A stretch of DNA of 64,000 nucleotides from Pseudactinotalea terrae (GTDB lineage: Bacteria; Actinomycetota; Actinomycetes; Actinomycetales; Beutenbergiaceae), in contig NZ_WNXZ01000004.1 in assembly GCF_009733845.1 (NCBI RefSeq), forward strand, positions 62,001 through 126,000, given 5' to 3'. The notes under the pieces are model-generated. The model did no database searches. It was given only the letters and a program-made list of their open reading frames with translations, and was not told the origin of the DNA. Both the position numbers and the translations under genes were made by a program. The stretch's first letter is position 1. Each line of letters starts with the position of its first letter. Positions 56,834-64,000 of the stretch are shown piece after piece.

Positions 56834-58774
56834 ATGTCCCAGTCCCCGATGATGACCCGACGCACGCTGCTGGTGATGGGCGGTGGCGCAGCCGCAGCGA
56901 TCCTGACGGCCTGCTCGAGCGAGGAGCCGCCCAATCCGTTCGACGGTGCCGAGGGCGCACTCGAGTCGCCCATGCTGGCCCAGAAGGTCGAGGCCGGCGA
57001 GCTGCCCGAGCTGGCCGAGCGGCTACCCGCGGAGCCCAAGGTGGTCGAGGTCCACGAGGGTCCGGGCACCTTCGGCGGCACCCTGCAGCGTGCCCAGCTC
57101 GATGTCGGTGACGCCGGCGCGCTGACGGCGTTCGCCGCCGTCGGCCTGCTCGAGTGGACCTGGGAGGCCGACGGCGCCGAGCCGAGCCTGGCCGCCGAGT
57201 TCAGCAAGAACGACACCAACACGGAGTTCACCTTCGTGCTGCGTGAGGGCCTGAAGTGGTCCGACGGCGAGCCGTTCACCTCCGCCGACCTGGCCTTCAC
57301 GGTCAACGACGTGCTCCGCAACACGACGACCATCCCGTCGGCGCCGTTCTGGTTCAGCGACGGCGAGGACCGCCCCACGATCGAGACGCCCGACGAGCTG
57401 ACGATCATCTTCCGCTACAACAACCCGTTCGCGCTTTTCGAGAAGTACATGTGCCACCCTGCGGTGAGCCACCAGTTCCTCAAGCCGGCGCACTACCTGA
57501 AGCAGTTCCACCCGGATCACACCGATCCGGCCGAGGTCGATGCCGCCACCGCCGCGGCAGGCTTCGACTCCTGGGACCAGTACTTCGCCGACCGCGACAA
57601 CTGGTGGACCAACCCCGAGCGGCCCGTCCTCGGAGCCTTCATGGTGACCAGCCCCGCGAACGCGCAGAGCGGCACGGCCTCGCTGGAGCGCAACCCCTAC
57701 TACTGGAAGGTCGACGGCGAGGGCCGCCAGCTGCCCTACCTGGACGGTATCCAGGTGCAGGTCCTCACCCAGGACGCGATCGACCTGCGGGCCGCCAACG
57801 GCGACCTCAACTTCCAGGGACACAACCTCGGTTACGGCTCGGCCCAGGTGTTCCTGCAGAACGAGGAGACCAACGCGTTCCGGATGCTGCGCTGGCGCAA
57901 CGACGCCACGCTGCTGTCGATCTGCCCGAACCTCTCGCACCAGGACGAGGTGCTGCGCACCCTCTTCCTCGAGCCCGACTTCCGTGCCGCGCTCTCGCTC
58001 GGCATCGACCGCGACGACATGAACACCACGATGCTCGGCGGTCTCGGTGAGATCCGGCAGCCCGTTCCCACCGACGCCTCGGAGTACTACCTCGAGGGCA
58101 CCGGGCAGCGCAATCTCGAGCACGACGTGGACCAGGCCAACGCCCTGCTGGACGGGCTCGGGCTCGCCCTCGGCTCCGACGGCAAGCGCCAGCGCCCCGA
58201 CGGTCAGCCGCTCGAGCTCGTGCTCGCCTACGTGGACAGCACCGCCGGCGTGCCCACCGGTGACGCGTTCACGATGGTGCAGCGGTACTGGCAGGAGATC
58301 GGCATCGGGCTGAGCCTGCGCCCGGTCGACCCGACCCTGTACACCGAGCTGCGCAGCGCGAACGACTTCGACCTCGACGGCACCACCATGCCCAGCGATG
58401 ACTTCGACATGGAGCCCGTCTGGCTGATCCCGACCGGGTCGAACAGCCACAGCGCGCCCGGCTACGGCCAGTGGTACGCCACCGGCGGCGCCGAGGGCAT
58501 GGAGCCGCCAGCAGAGATCAAGGAGCTCATCGGCAGCTGGGACGCGCTGCGCTCCGCCGAGACCGACGAGGCGCGCCTCGAGGCCGGCCACGCCATCGTG
58601 ACCCAGCACGACGAGAAGATGTACGCGATCGGTCTGCTGGCGCTGCCGTTCCAGCCCGTGGTGGTGACCGACGACATGCGCGGGGTCCGCGACGACGAGC
58701 CCAAGCTGTCGTTCTACTACGGCCGGGAAGGGATCACGAAGCCGGAGCAGATCTCCTTCACCGCAGCATCCTGA
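56834..58774 (+). CDS. Oligosaccharide/peptide-type ABC transporter substrate-binding lipoprotein (SBP_bac_5)
   Basis: 646 residues. N-terminal MTRRTLLVMGGGAAAAILTA with lipobox LTAC (Tat-like RR). Mature protein: TFGGTLQRAQLDVGDAGALT, LREGLKWSDGEPFTSADLAF (family 5 signature), FLEPDFRAALSLGIDRDDMN. Family 5 proteins usually bind oligopeptides, but LacI/nag linkage and length (646 aa) point to oligosaccharides such as chito-oligomers or muropeptide fragments (inference). Start ATG 56834 after GAAGGAGAG. Confidence 0.88.
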   Translation: MSQSPMMTRRTLLVMGGGAAAAILTACSSEEPPNPFDGAEGALESPMLAQKVEAGELPELAERLPAEPKVVEVHEGPGTFGGTLQRAQLDVGDAGALTAFAAVGLLEWTWEADGAEPSLAAEFSKNDTNTEFTFVLREGLKWSDGEPFTSADLAFTVNDVLRNTTTIPSAPFWFSDGEDRPTIETPDELTIIFRYNNPFALFEKYMCHPAVSHQFLKPAHYLKQFHPDHTDPAEVDAATAAAGFDSWDQYFADRDNWWTNPERPVLGAFMVTSPANAQSGTASLERNPYYWKVDGEGRQLPYLDGIQVQVLTQDAIDLRAANGDLNFQGHNLGYGSAQVFLQNEETNAFRMLRWRNDATLLSICPNLSHQDEVLRTLFLEPDFRAALSLGIDRDDMNTTMLGGLGEIRQPVPTDASEYYLEGTGQRNLEHDVDQANALLDGLGLALGSDGKRQRPDGQPLELVLAYVDSTAGVPTGDAFTMVQRYWQEIGIGLSLRPVDPTLYTELRSANDFDLDGTTMPSDDFDMEPVWLIPTGSNSHSAPGYGQWYATGGAEGMEPPAEIKELIGSWDALRSAETDEARLEAGHAIVTQHDEKMYAIGLLALPFQPVVVTDDMRGVRDDEPKLSFYYGREGITKPEQISFTAAS

Positions 58775-58817
58775 CCGTCAACCCCGCGTCGCCACGGCGC
58801 TCACGTGAGGAGGTTGC

Positions 58818-59810
58818 GTGCTCCGGTTCACCCTGTACCGAGTCCTGCACGTCATCCCGACGCTGATCATCATCTCGATCATCTCGTTCTTCATCATCCA
58901 GCTGCCTCCCGGTGACTTCCTCACCACGCAGATCGCCGCGCTGGAGGCGCAGGGCGAGAGTCTCGACCCCGCACAGCTCGAGGCGCTGAGGATCCGGTAC
59001 GGGATCGGGGAGCCGTTCTGGGTGCAGTACTGGAAGTGGATCAGCAACATCGTGCTCCACGGTGACTTCGGGTTGTCGTTCCAGTACCAGCGGCCGGTGG
59101 CCGACCTGATCTCCGAGCGGCTCGGCCTGACCGTGCTGCTGGGGCTGGCGACGCTGATCCTCACCTGGGTGATCGCCCTGCCGGCGGGTGTGATCTCGGC
59201 GATCAGGCAGCACAAGGCGGCGGACTACATCATCTCGGTGCTCGGCTTCGTCGCGCTCGCGGTGCCGAACTTCCTGGCGGCGCTCGCACTGGCCTACATC
59301 GGGTTCCGGTTCTTCGGGCAGAGCGTCGGTGGCTTGTTCTCGGCCGAGTACGTCAACGCGCCCTGGAGCTTCGGGAGGGTGCTCGACCTGCTGGAGCACC
59401 TCTGGATCCCGGTGGTCGTCATCGCGCTCGCCGGCACCGCCGGCATCATCCGCACGACCCGCGCGAACATGCTGGACGAGCTGCACAAGCCCTACGTCAC
59501 CACGGCGCGGGCGAAGGGACTCCCCGAAGGCCGCACCATCCGGAAGTACCCGTTGCGGATCGCGCTGAACCCGTTCGTGTCCACGGCGGGCTGGAACATC
59601 CCCTCGATCTTCGACGGCGAGGTGATCGTCGCGACCGTGCTCGCGCTGGGCACCACCGGTCCGCTGCTGCTGGGTTCGCTGCGGTCCCAAGACATGTATC
59701 TCGCGGGAGGGATCATCCTCATCATCGCCGTCCTCACGGTCATCGGAACCTTCATCTCCGACCTGCTGCTGGCCGCCGTCGACCCTCGCGTGCGATTCGG
59801 AAAGGCCTGA
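58818..59810 (+). CDS. ABC transporter permease, DppB/OppB-like
   Basis: 330 residues from GTG 58818 after GAGGAGG. Six membrane segments, the first LHVIPTLIIISIISFFIIQL. Typical linking region FGLSFQYQRPVADLISERLG and RTTRANMLDELHKPYVTTAR (EAA-type loop). One half of the membrane channel for the substrates of the binding protein. Confidence 0.92.
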   Translation: MLRFTLYRVLHVIPTLIIISIISFFIIQLPPGDFLTTQIAALEAQGESLDPAQLEALRIRYGIGEPFWVQYWKWISNIVLHGDFGLSFQYQRPVADLISERLGLTVLLGLATLILTWVIALPAGVISAIRQHKAADYIISVLGFVALAVPNFLAALALAYIGFRFFGQSVGGLFSAEYVNAPWSFGRVLDLLEHLWIPVVVIALAGTAGIIRTTRANMLDELHKPYVTTARAKGLPEGRTIRKYPLRIALNPFVSTAGWNIPSIFDGEVIVATVLALGTTGPLLLGSLRSQDMYLAGGIILIIAVLTVIGTFISDLLLAAVDPRVRFGKA

Positions 59811-59813
59811 GCG

Positions 59814-60983
59814 ATGAGCCAGCCCCAGCTACCGGTCGCCGACCCCGAGCCCGACGAGACCGGCACCACGGAGGACCTCTCGGCCGAGACGGGCCGCAGC
59901 AGCGGAGCGGTCGCGTCCGCCTCGCAGCGACGGCTGATCTGGTGGCGGTTCCGCAAGCACCGCCTCGCCATGATCGGGATGTGGCTGCTGGTGATCATGT
60001 ACACGGTCGCCGCCTTCGCCGGCTTCTTCGCTCCCTTCAGCACCAGCAGCTACGAGGGCCAGCACGCCTATCACCCACCACAGGTGCCGCAGTTCTCGTT
60101 CGCGGAAGGTCTCTACGTCCACCCGACGACCGGGCACACCGACCTCGAGACCCTCGCCCCCGTGTTCGAGGAGAACACCGAGGAGTTCATCCACCTGCGG
60201 TTCTTCGTGCACGGTGACGAGTACAAGCTGCTCGGCCTGATCGAGACGGACATCCACCTGTTCGGCCCGAGCGAACCGGGTGAGCGCTGGTACGCGCTCG
60301 GCGCCGACCGCACCGGAGCCGACCTGCTCTCGAAGATCATCTACGGGTCGCAGATCTCGCTCTCGATCGGTCTGGTCGGCGTGGCGGTGTCGTTGCTCCT
60401 CGGACTGCTGCTCGGCGGCATCTCCGGCTACTTCGGTGGCACCGTCGACACGATCCTGCAGCGCGTCATCGAGCTCTTCATGTCGATCCCGACGCTGCCG
60501 TTGTGGCTGGGCCTCGCGGCCTCGGTGCCACCGCAGTGGGGGGCGGTGCCGACCTACCTGATGATCACGGTCATCCTGTCGCTGCTGGGATGGACGAGCC
60601 TGGCCCGTGTGATCCGTGGGCGGCTCCTGCAGATCCGCGACGAGGACTACGTCCTTGCGGCGAATCTCGACGGCGTCTCCACCGGCCGCATCATCTTCCG
60701 GCACATGGTGCCCGCCTTCACCTCGCACATCATCGCGACGGTCTCGCTCGCCGTTCCGGCGATGATCCTGTCCGAGACGGCGTTGTCCTTCCTCGGGCTG
60801 GGGCTTCGTGCGCCGGCCGTGTCGTGGGGCGTGCTGCTGCAGGACGCGCAGAGCGTCAACGTGATCGCGACCGCTCCGTGGCTGCTGATCCCCGGTCTTG
60901 CCGTGGTGCTCGCGGTGGTGGCCTTCAACTTCGTCGGTGACGGTCTTCGCGACTCCGCCGACCCCTACGGGAAGAGGTCCTGA
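59814..60983 (+). CDS. ABC transporter permease, DppC/OppC-like
   Basis: 389 residues from ATG 59814. WRFRKHRLAMIGMWLLVIMY starts the first helix. A long extracytoplasmic segment follows (residues ~75-160), longer than in simple DppC, then LGADRTGADLLSKIIYGSQI and five further helices with the EAA-like VIRGRLLQIRDEDYV. The long loop is common in oligosaccharide-type members of this family. It overlaps the ATPase start by one base. Confidence 0.9.
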   Translation: MSQPQLPVADPEPDETGTTEDLSAETGRSSGAVASASQRRLIWWRFRKHRLAMIGMWLLVIMYTVAAFAGFFAPFSTSSYEGQHAYHPPQVPQFSFAEGLYVHPTTGHTDLETLAPVFEENTEEFIHLRFFVHGDEYKLLGLIETDIHLFGPSEPGERWYALGADRTGADLLSKIIYGSQISLSIGLVGVAVSLLLGLLLGGISGYFGGTVDTILQRVIELFMSIPTLPLWLGLAASVPPQWGAVPTYLMITVILSLLGWTSLARVIRGRLLQIRDEDYVLAANLDGVSTGRIIFRHMVPAFTSHIIATVSLAVPAMILSETALSFLGLGLRAPAVSWGVLLQDAQSVNVIATAPWLLIPGLAVVLAVVAFNFVGDGLRDSADPYGKRS

Positions 60984-62854
60984 TGGCTGTCTCGTTCCTG
61001 CGTGCCCGCCGCCGTCGGAAGATGGCACCGGTGAAGGCGCCCCGCGAGCTGGCCGCCGTGGCGGTCGAGCCCGAGGAGATGTCCGACCCGGGAGCGATCC
61101 TGGACATCCAGAACCTGCGCACCACGTTCCGGACCGACGAGGGCGAGGTCAACGCCGTCAACGACATCAGCCTGGTGGTGCAGCGCGGCCGCACTACCTG
61201 CATCGTGGGCGAGTCCGGGTCCGGCAAGTCGGCGACAGCACGGTCGATCATCCAGGTCGTCGACAACCCGGGCATGGTGGAGAGCGGTCGGATCCTGTTC
61301 CGGGCCGAGCCCGAGGGGCCGGTCCACGACATCGCGGCGCTGTCAGAGACGGGCGATGGCATCCGATCGATCCGTGGCAGCCAGATCGGCCTGATCTTCC
61401 AGGAGCCGATGTCATCGCTCAGCCCGGTCCACACGATCGGGAACCAGATCGCCGAGGTCCTCGAGCTCCACACCGACCTCGACGAGACGCAGATCCGGGA
61501 GCGGGTCATCGCCGAGCTCACCGCTGTCGGGATCCCGGATCCCGAGGAGCGGATCGACGCCTACACGTTCCAGCTCTCCGGCGGCATGCGGCAACGCGCC
61601 ATGATCGCGATGGCGCTGATCGCACGGCCCTCCCTGCTGATCGCGGACGAGCCCACGACGGCGCTCGACGTCACCACCCAGGCCCAGATCCTCGACCTGC
61701 TGGCCGACCTGAAGCGTGACCTGTCGATGACGATGATCTTCATCACCCACGACCTCGGGGTCGTCGCGGAGATCGCCGACGACGTCGTCGTGATGCGGCA
61801 CGGCAAGGTGCTGGAGACAGGACCGGTCGAGCAGATCTTTCACGCCCCGCAGCACCCTTACACCAAGGAGCTGCTCGCGAGCCTGCCGCAGCGGGAGAGC
61901 GGCACGGGTGCGACCGAGCCCGTGCGCGAGGTGCCCCCACGGGTCGAGGTGAGCGACGCCGTCGAGATGTCCGTGCGGCACGACGAGCCCGACGTCGAGC
62001 CGCTGCTGCGGATCGAGGGACTGCGGATGGAGTTCGACAGCGTCTCGGGGTCGATGTTCAGCCGGGGGCAGAAGAAGAGGATCGTCGCCGTCAACGATGT
62101 CAGCCTGCAGATCGCGCCGGGCAGCACGCTTGGCCTCGTGGGCGAGTCGGGCTGCGGCAAGACGACGCTCGGGCGGTGCGTCATGCGCGCCTACCGACCC
62201 ACCGCAGGGCAGATCCACTACGACGACGGCGGGCACGCCGTCGATCTCGCCACCCTGAGCAAGAAGGAGCTGCGGCCGTACCGCCGGCTGATCCGGATGG
62301 TGTTCCAGGACCCGTACGGCTCGCTCAACCCGCGCATGACGGTGCGCGAGGTGATCGGGGAGCCGCTGCGGGCAGCCGGGCTGGCGCAGGGGTCGGAGCT
62401 CGACGACCGGGTCGAGGCGATGCTCGAGCGGGTGGGGCTGCGGCGCGCGATGGGGAGCCGCTACCCGCACGCGTTCTCCGGAGGCGAGCGGCAGCGGATC
62501 GGGATCGCCCGCGCGCTGATCACCGACCCGACGCTCGTGGTCGCCGACGAGGCGGTGTCCGCGCTCGACGTGTCCGTGCGCACCCAGATCCTTGAGCTCC
62601 TCGCCGAGCTGCAGCAGGAGCTGGGCCTGACCTACCTGTTCATCTCGCACGACCTGTCGGTGGTGGAGCGAGTCTGCGACCGGGTGGCGGTCATGTACTA
62701 CGGCAACCTGGTCGAGGAAGGACCGGCGCAGTCGGTGTTCGAGAATCCGCAGCACGGGTACACCCAGGCGCTGCTGTCGGCCGTGCCGATCCCCGACCCG
62801 CGCCTGCGGGGCAGCCGCCCCCGGATCGTCTACCGCCCGGAGGAGGCGGCGTAG
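60983..62854 (+). CDS. Dual-domain ABC transporter ATPase (DppD-DppF fusion)
   Basis: 623 residues with two ATPase modules. First: Walker A GESGSGKSATARS (~residue 74), signature LSGGMRQRAMIAMAL, Walker B LLIADEPTTALD. Second after residue ~345: GESGCGKTTLGR, FSGGERQRIGIARAL, LVVADEAVSALD (Glu-Ala instead of Glu-Pro). Oligopeptide/dipeptide C-terminal motifs (HPYTKELLAS; HGYTQALLSAVPIPDPRLRG) end each half. Fusion of DppD and DppF types into one gene is common in actinobacteria. Confidence 0.93.
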   Translation: MAVSFLRARRRRKMAPVKAPRELAAVAVEPEEMSDPGAILDIQNLRTTFRTDEGEVNAVNDISLVVQRGRTTCIVGESGSGKSATARSIIQVVDNPGMVESGRILFRAEPEGPVHDIAALSETGDGIRSIRGSQIGLIFQEPMSSLSPVHTIGNQIAEVLELHTDLDETQIRERVIAELTAVGIPDPEERIDAYTFQLSGGMRQRAMIAMALIARPSLLIADEPTTALDVTTQAQILDLLADLKRDLSMTMIFITHDLGVVAEIADDVVVMRHGKVLETGPVEQIFHAPQHPYTKELLASLPQRESGTGATEPVREVPPRVEVSDAVEMSVRHDEPDVEPLLRIEGLRMEFDSVSGSMFSRGQKKRIVAVNDVSLQIAPGSTLGLVGESGCGKTTLGRCVMRAYRPTAGQIHYDDGGHAVDLATLSKKELRPYRRLIRMVFQDPYGSLNPRMTVREVIGEPLRAAGLAQGSELDDRVEAMLERVGLRRAMGSRYPHAFSGGERQRIGIARALITDPTLVVADEAVSALDVSVRTQILELLAELQQELGLTYLFISHDLSVVERVCDRVAVMYYGNLVEEGPAQSVFENPQHGYTQALLSAVPIPDPRLRGSRPRIVYRPEEAA

Positions 62855-62867
62855 GTAGACCTCGCGA

Positions 62868-64000
62868 TCAGGAGAGTTGGAGCCGGTCGCCCAGGATCTC
62901 GTGCACCACCCGCAGGGGAGCGTGGCGAGCGAGACCGACGATCGTGCTCTGCCACTCGCCACGGCCCTGGTCGTAGAGGCGTTCGGTGAGCATCCGCTCG
63001 GGGTCGACGACGTCGTCGGTCACCGTCAGCGTCGCGATCCTGTCGTCGACCACTGCGGCGAGCTTCGCGACGAACGCGGGCACGCCGTCGGCCTCGATGT
63101 GCACGGGGCTGTCGGTACCCAGCCCGGGCAGCAGGGTCGCGAGGTGCGGGTCGTGGAGGGCCACGTCGATCGCTCGGGTGATGTCGAACGCCTGCCCGGC
63201 GGCGAGGGAGTCGTCGAGCCAGAGCAGGTCGCAGAGAAGCTTGAACACGGCGGACCTGTGATCGCGGGCGTCGTTGCCATCCTTGTCGTGGGGTGCGAGC
63301 GCGCCGCGGCCGCGGACGTCGATGGCCAGAACGGCCTCGGTGCCGCCCCGCGCGGCCGGGTGATCGGTGGTCAGGCCGTCGGTGCCGGAGTCCAGCAGGA
63401 GCAGGCGGAGCGGGCGGGGACCCACCGTCGGGGCCGGGTCGGCAGCCAGCAGCACGCCGGCCCCCCAGACGTCGCGCTCGCTGCGCCACATGCCGTGCAG
63501 CGACTCCTGCGGGCGCGGGAGCCAGCGCGCGAACGGCGCGCGTGGCATGGCGCGGTGCGCGCGCACGCGTTCGGTCAGCCAGGCGCGTGCGGCCTCCGGC
63601 GCCGGCCTCGTGAGCGCATCGGCCTCGGCCCGCACGAGGTCGTGCACGAACTGCGACCCCGGCCGGTCGATCGCGACCTGGCCGCTCGGCATCGCCCGCA
63701 TCCGGTCGGCAGGCGCGGGCTCCTCGGTGGGCGCGAGCGCAGGTGCGGGAAGCCCGAACGCCTGGCAGAAGAACGTGGCTGCGTCGTGCGCGAGCGGCGG
63801 TGGGTAGGCGTGCGTCGAGGCTGCGCTGTGCAGCGAGATCGCCTGCTCGGCGTCGAGAACCGCGTAGGCCCTCCGCGCGCGCTCGAACGACTCGAGCGTG
63901 CCCTCCATCGGGAAGAAGTCGAAGTCCACCGCCAGCACCGCGAGCGGCCGCGGGGCGAACGAGACGAGCAGGTCGGCGTGATCCACGCCGTTCGCCGTGC
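62868..64000 (-). CDS. Acetylxylan-esterase-like alpha/beta hydrolase, C-terminal part (5' end outside window)
   Basis: The frame stays open to the window's right edge, so the N-terminal half is missing. 377 residues are visible, and GTG 63986 is internal. DHADLLVSFAPRPLAVLAVD and DFFPMEGTLESFERARRAYA are the strand carrying the catalytic Asp region, and ASTHAYPPPLAHDAATFFCQ carries the likely catalytic His. It resembles the two-domain acetyl xylan esterase / Abhydrolase_7 group of carbohydrate esterases. It is convergent with the importer operon. Confidence 0.6.
   Translation of the reverse strand, partial: TANGVDHADLLVSFAPRPLAVLAVDFDFFPMEGTLESFERARRAYAVLDAEQAISLHSAASTHAYPPPLAHDAATFFCQAFGLPAPALAPTEEPAPADRMRAMPSGQVAIDRPGSQFVHDLVRAEADALTRPAPEAARAWLTERVRAHRAMPRAPFARWLPRPQESLHGMWRSERDVWGAGVLLAADPAPTVGPRPLRLLLLDSGTDGLTTDHPAARGGTEAVLAIDVRGRGALAPHDKDGNDARDHRSAVFKLLCDLLWLDDSLAAGQAFDITRAIDVALHDPHLATLLPGLGTDSPVHIEADGVPAFVAKLAAVVDDRIATLTVTDDVVDPERMLTERLYDQGRGEWQSTIVGLARHAPLRVVHEILGDRLQLS

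Overview
The window is high-GC actinobacterial DNA. It has frequent GTG/TTG starts, Tat-type and Sec-type lipoproteins, long GC-rich hairpin terminators without U-tracts, an actinobacterial nrdHIEF operon and many LacI/GntR-controlled sugar loci. It reads as a chromosomal carbohydrate-utilisation region of a free-living or plant/soil-associated member of the Micrococcales or a relative; I cannot name the genus. I see no phage, insertion sequence, CRISPR array, rRNA or tRNA.

Layout. (1) 1-16391: the end of a secreted GH43 glycosidase, then a CUT1-type sugar ABC importer (binding protein and two permeases, no ATPase) with an aldose-epimerase-like protein and a 731-aa putative (alpha/alpha)6-barrel protein. 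Next comes a leftward operon (Gfo/Idh/MocA oxidoreductase, MBL hydrolase, SDR), a GntR/UTRA regulator, and a tightly overlapping rightward operon (IolC/LacD-like aldolase, zinc alcohol dehydrogenase, TIM-barrel isomerase, second Gfo/Idh/MocA, second SDR). Palindromic TGTC-N10-GACA sites flank the regulator, so this looks like one oxidoreductive sugar-catabolic regulon. (2) 16515-20972: VOC and PPOX-like proteins, then a Mn/Zn-type metal ABC importer and its DtxR-family repressor, with a perfect palindrome before the importer. (3) 21062-29652: a small lipoprotein, a secreted esterase fused to beta-propeller-type repeats, a 90-bp exact direct repeat with a truncated leader-peptide ORF, and a sulfatase / orphan sugar-binding protein / LacI / Gfo locus. 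(4) 29704-32578: pntAA-pntAB-pntB transhydrogenase. (5) 32602-36696: an ArsR-SRPBCC-DinB operon with two palindromic operators, hypothetical proteins and an M20 amidohydrolase. (6) 36811-43916: a GH2 beta-galactosidase, a LuxR/NarL two-component system, a MarR/membrane-protein divergent pair, SHOCT and DoxX membrane proteins. (7) 43917-48477: a 537-bp regulatory region and nrdHIEF, followed by a coupled PQQ-type sugar dehydrogenase lipoprotein. (8) 49771-52076: AzlCD and arginine deiminase. (9) 52102-62854: nagB-nagA, a LacI repressor, a Gfo/Idh/MocA enzyme and a Dpp/Opp-type importer, tied together by three matching LacI-type operators (GCAA-SCGS-TTGC). (10) The C-terminal part of an acetylxylan-esterase-like alpha/beta hydrolase runs off the right edge.

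Four Gfo/Idh/MocA proteins in four differently regulated loci, always beside an importer, a binding protein or sugar enzymes, suggest that this organism dismantles unusual glycosides by NAD-dependent redox chemistry. The best candidates for new biology are the GntR regulon (1-16391), the HexNAc LacI regulon (52102-62854) and the sulfatase locus (24355-29652).
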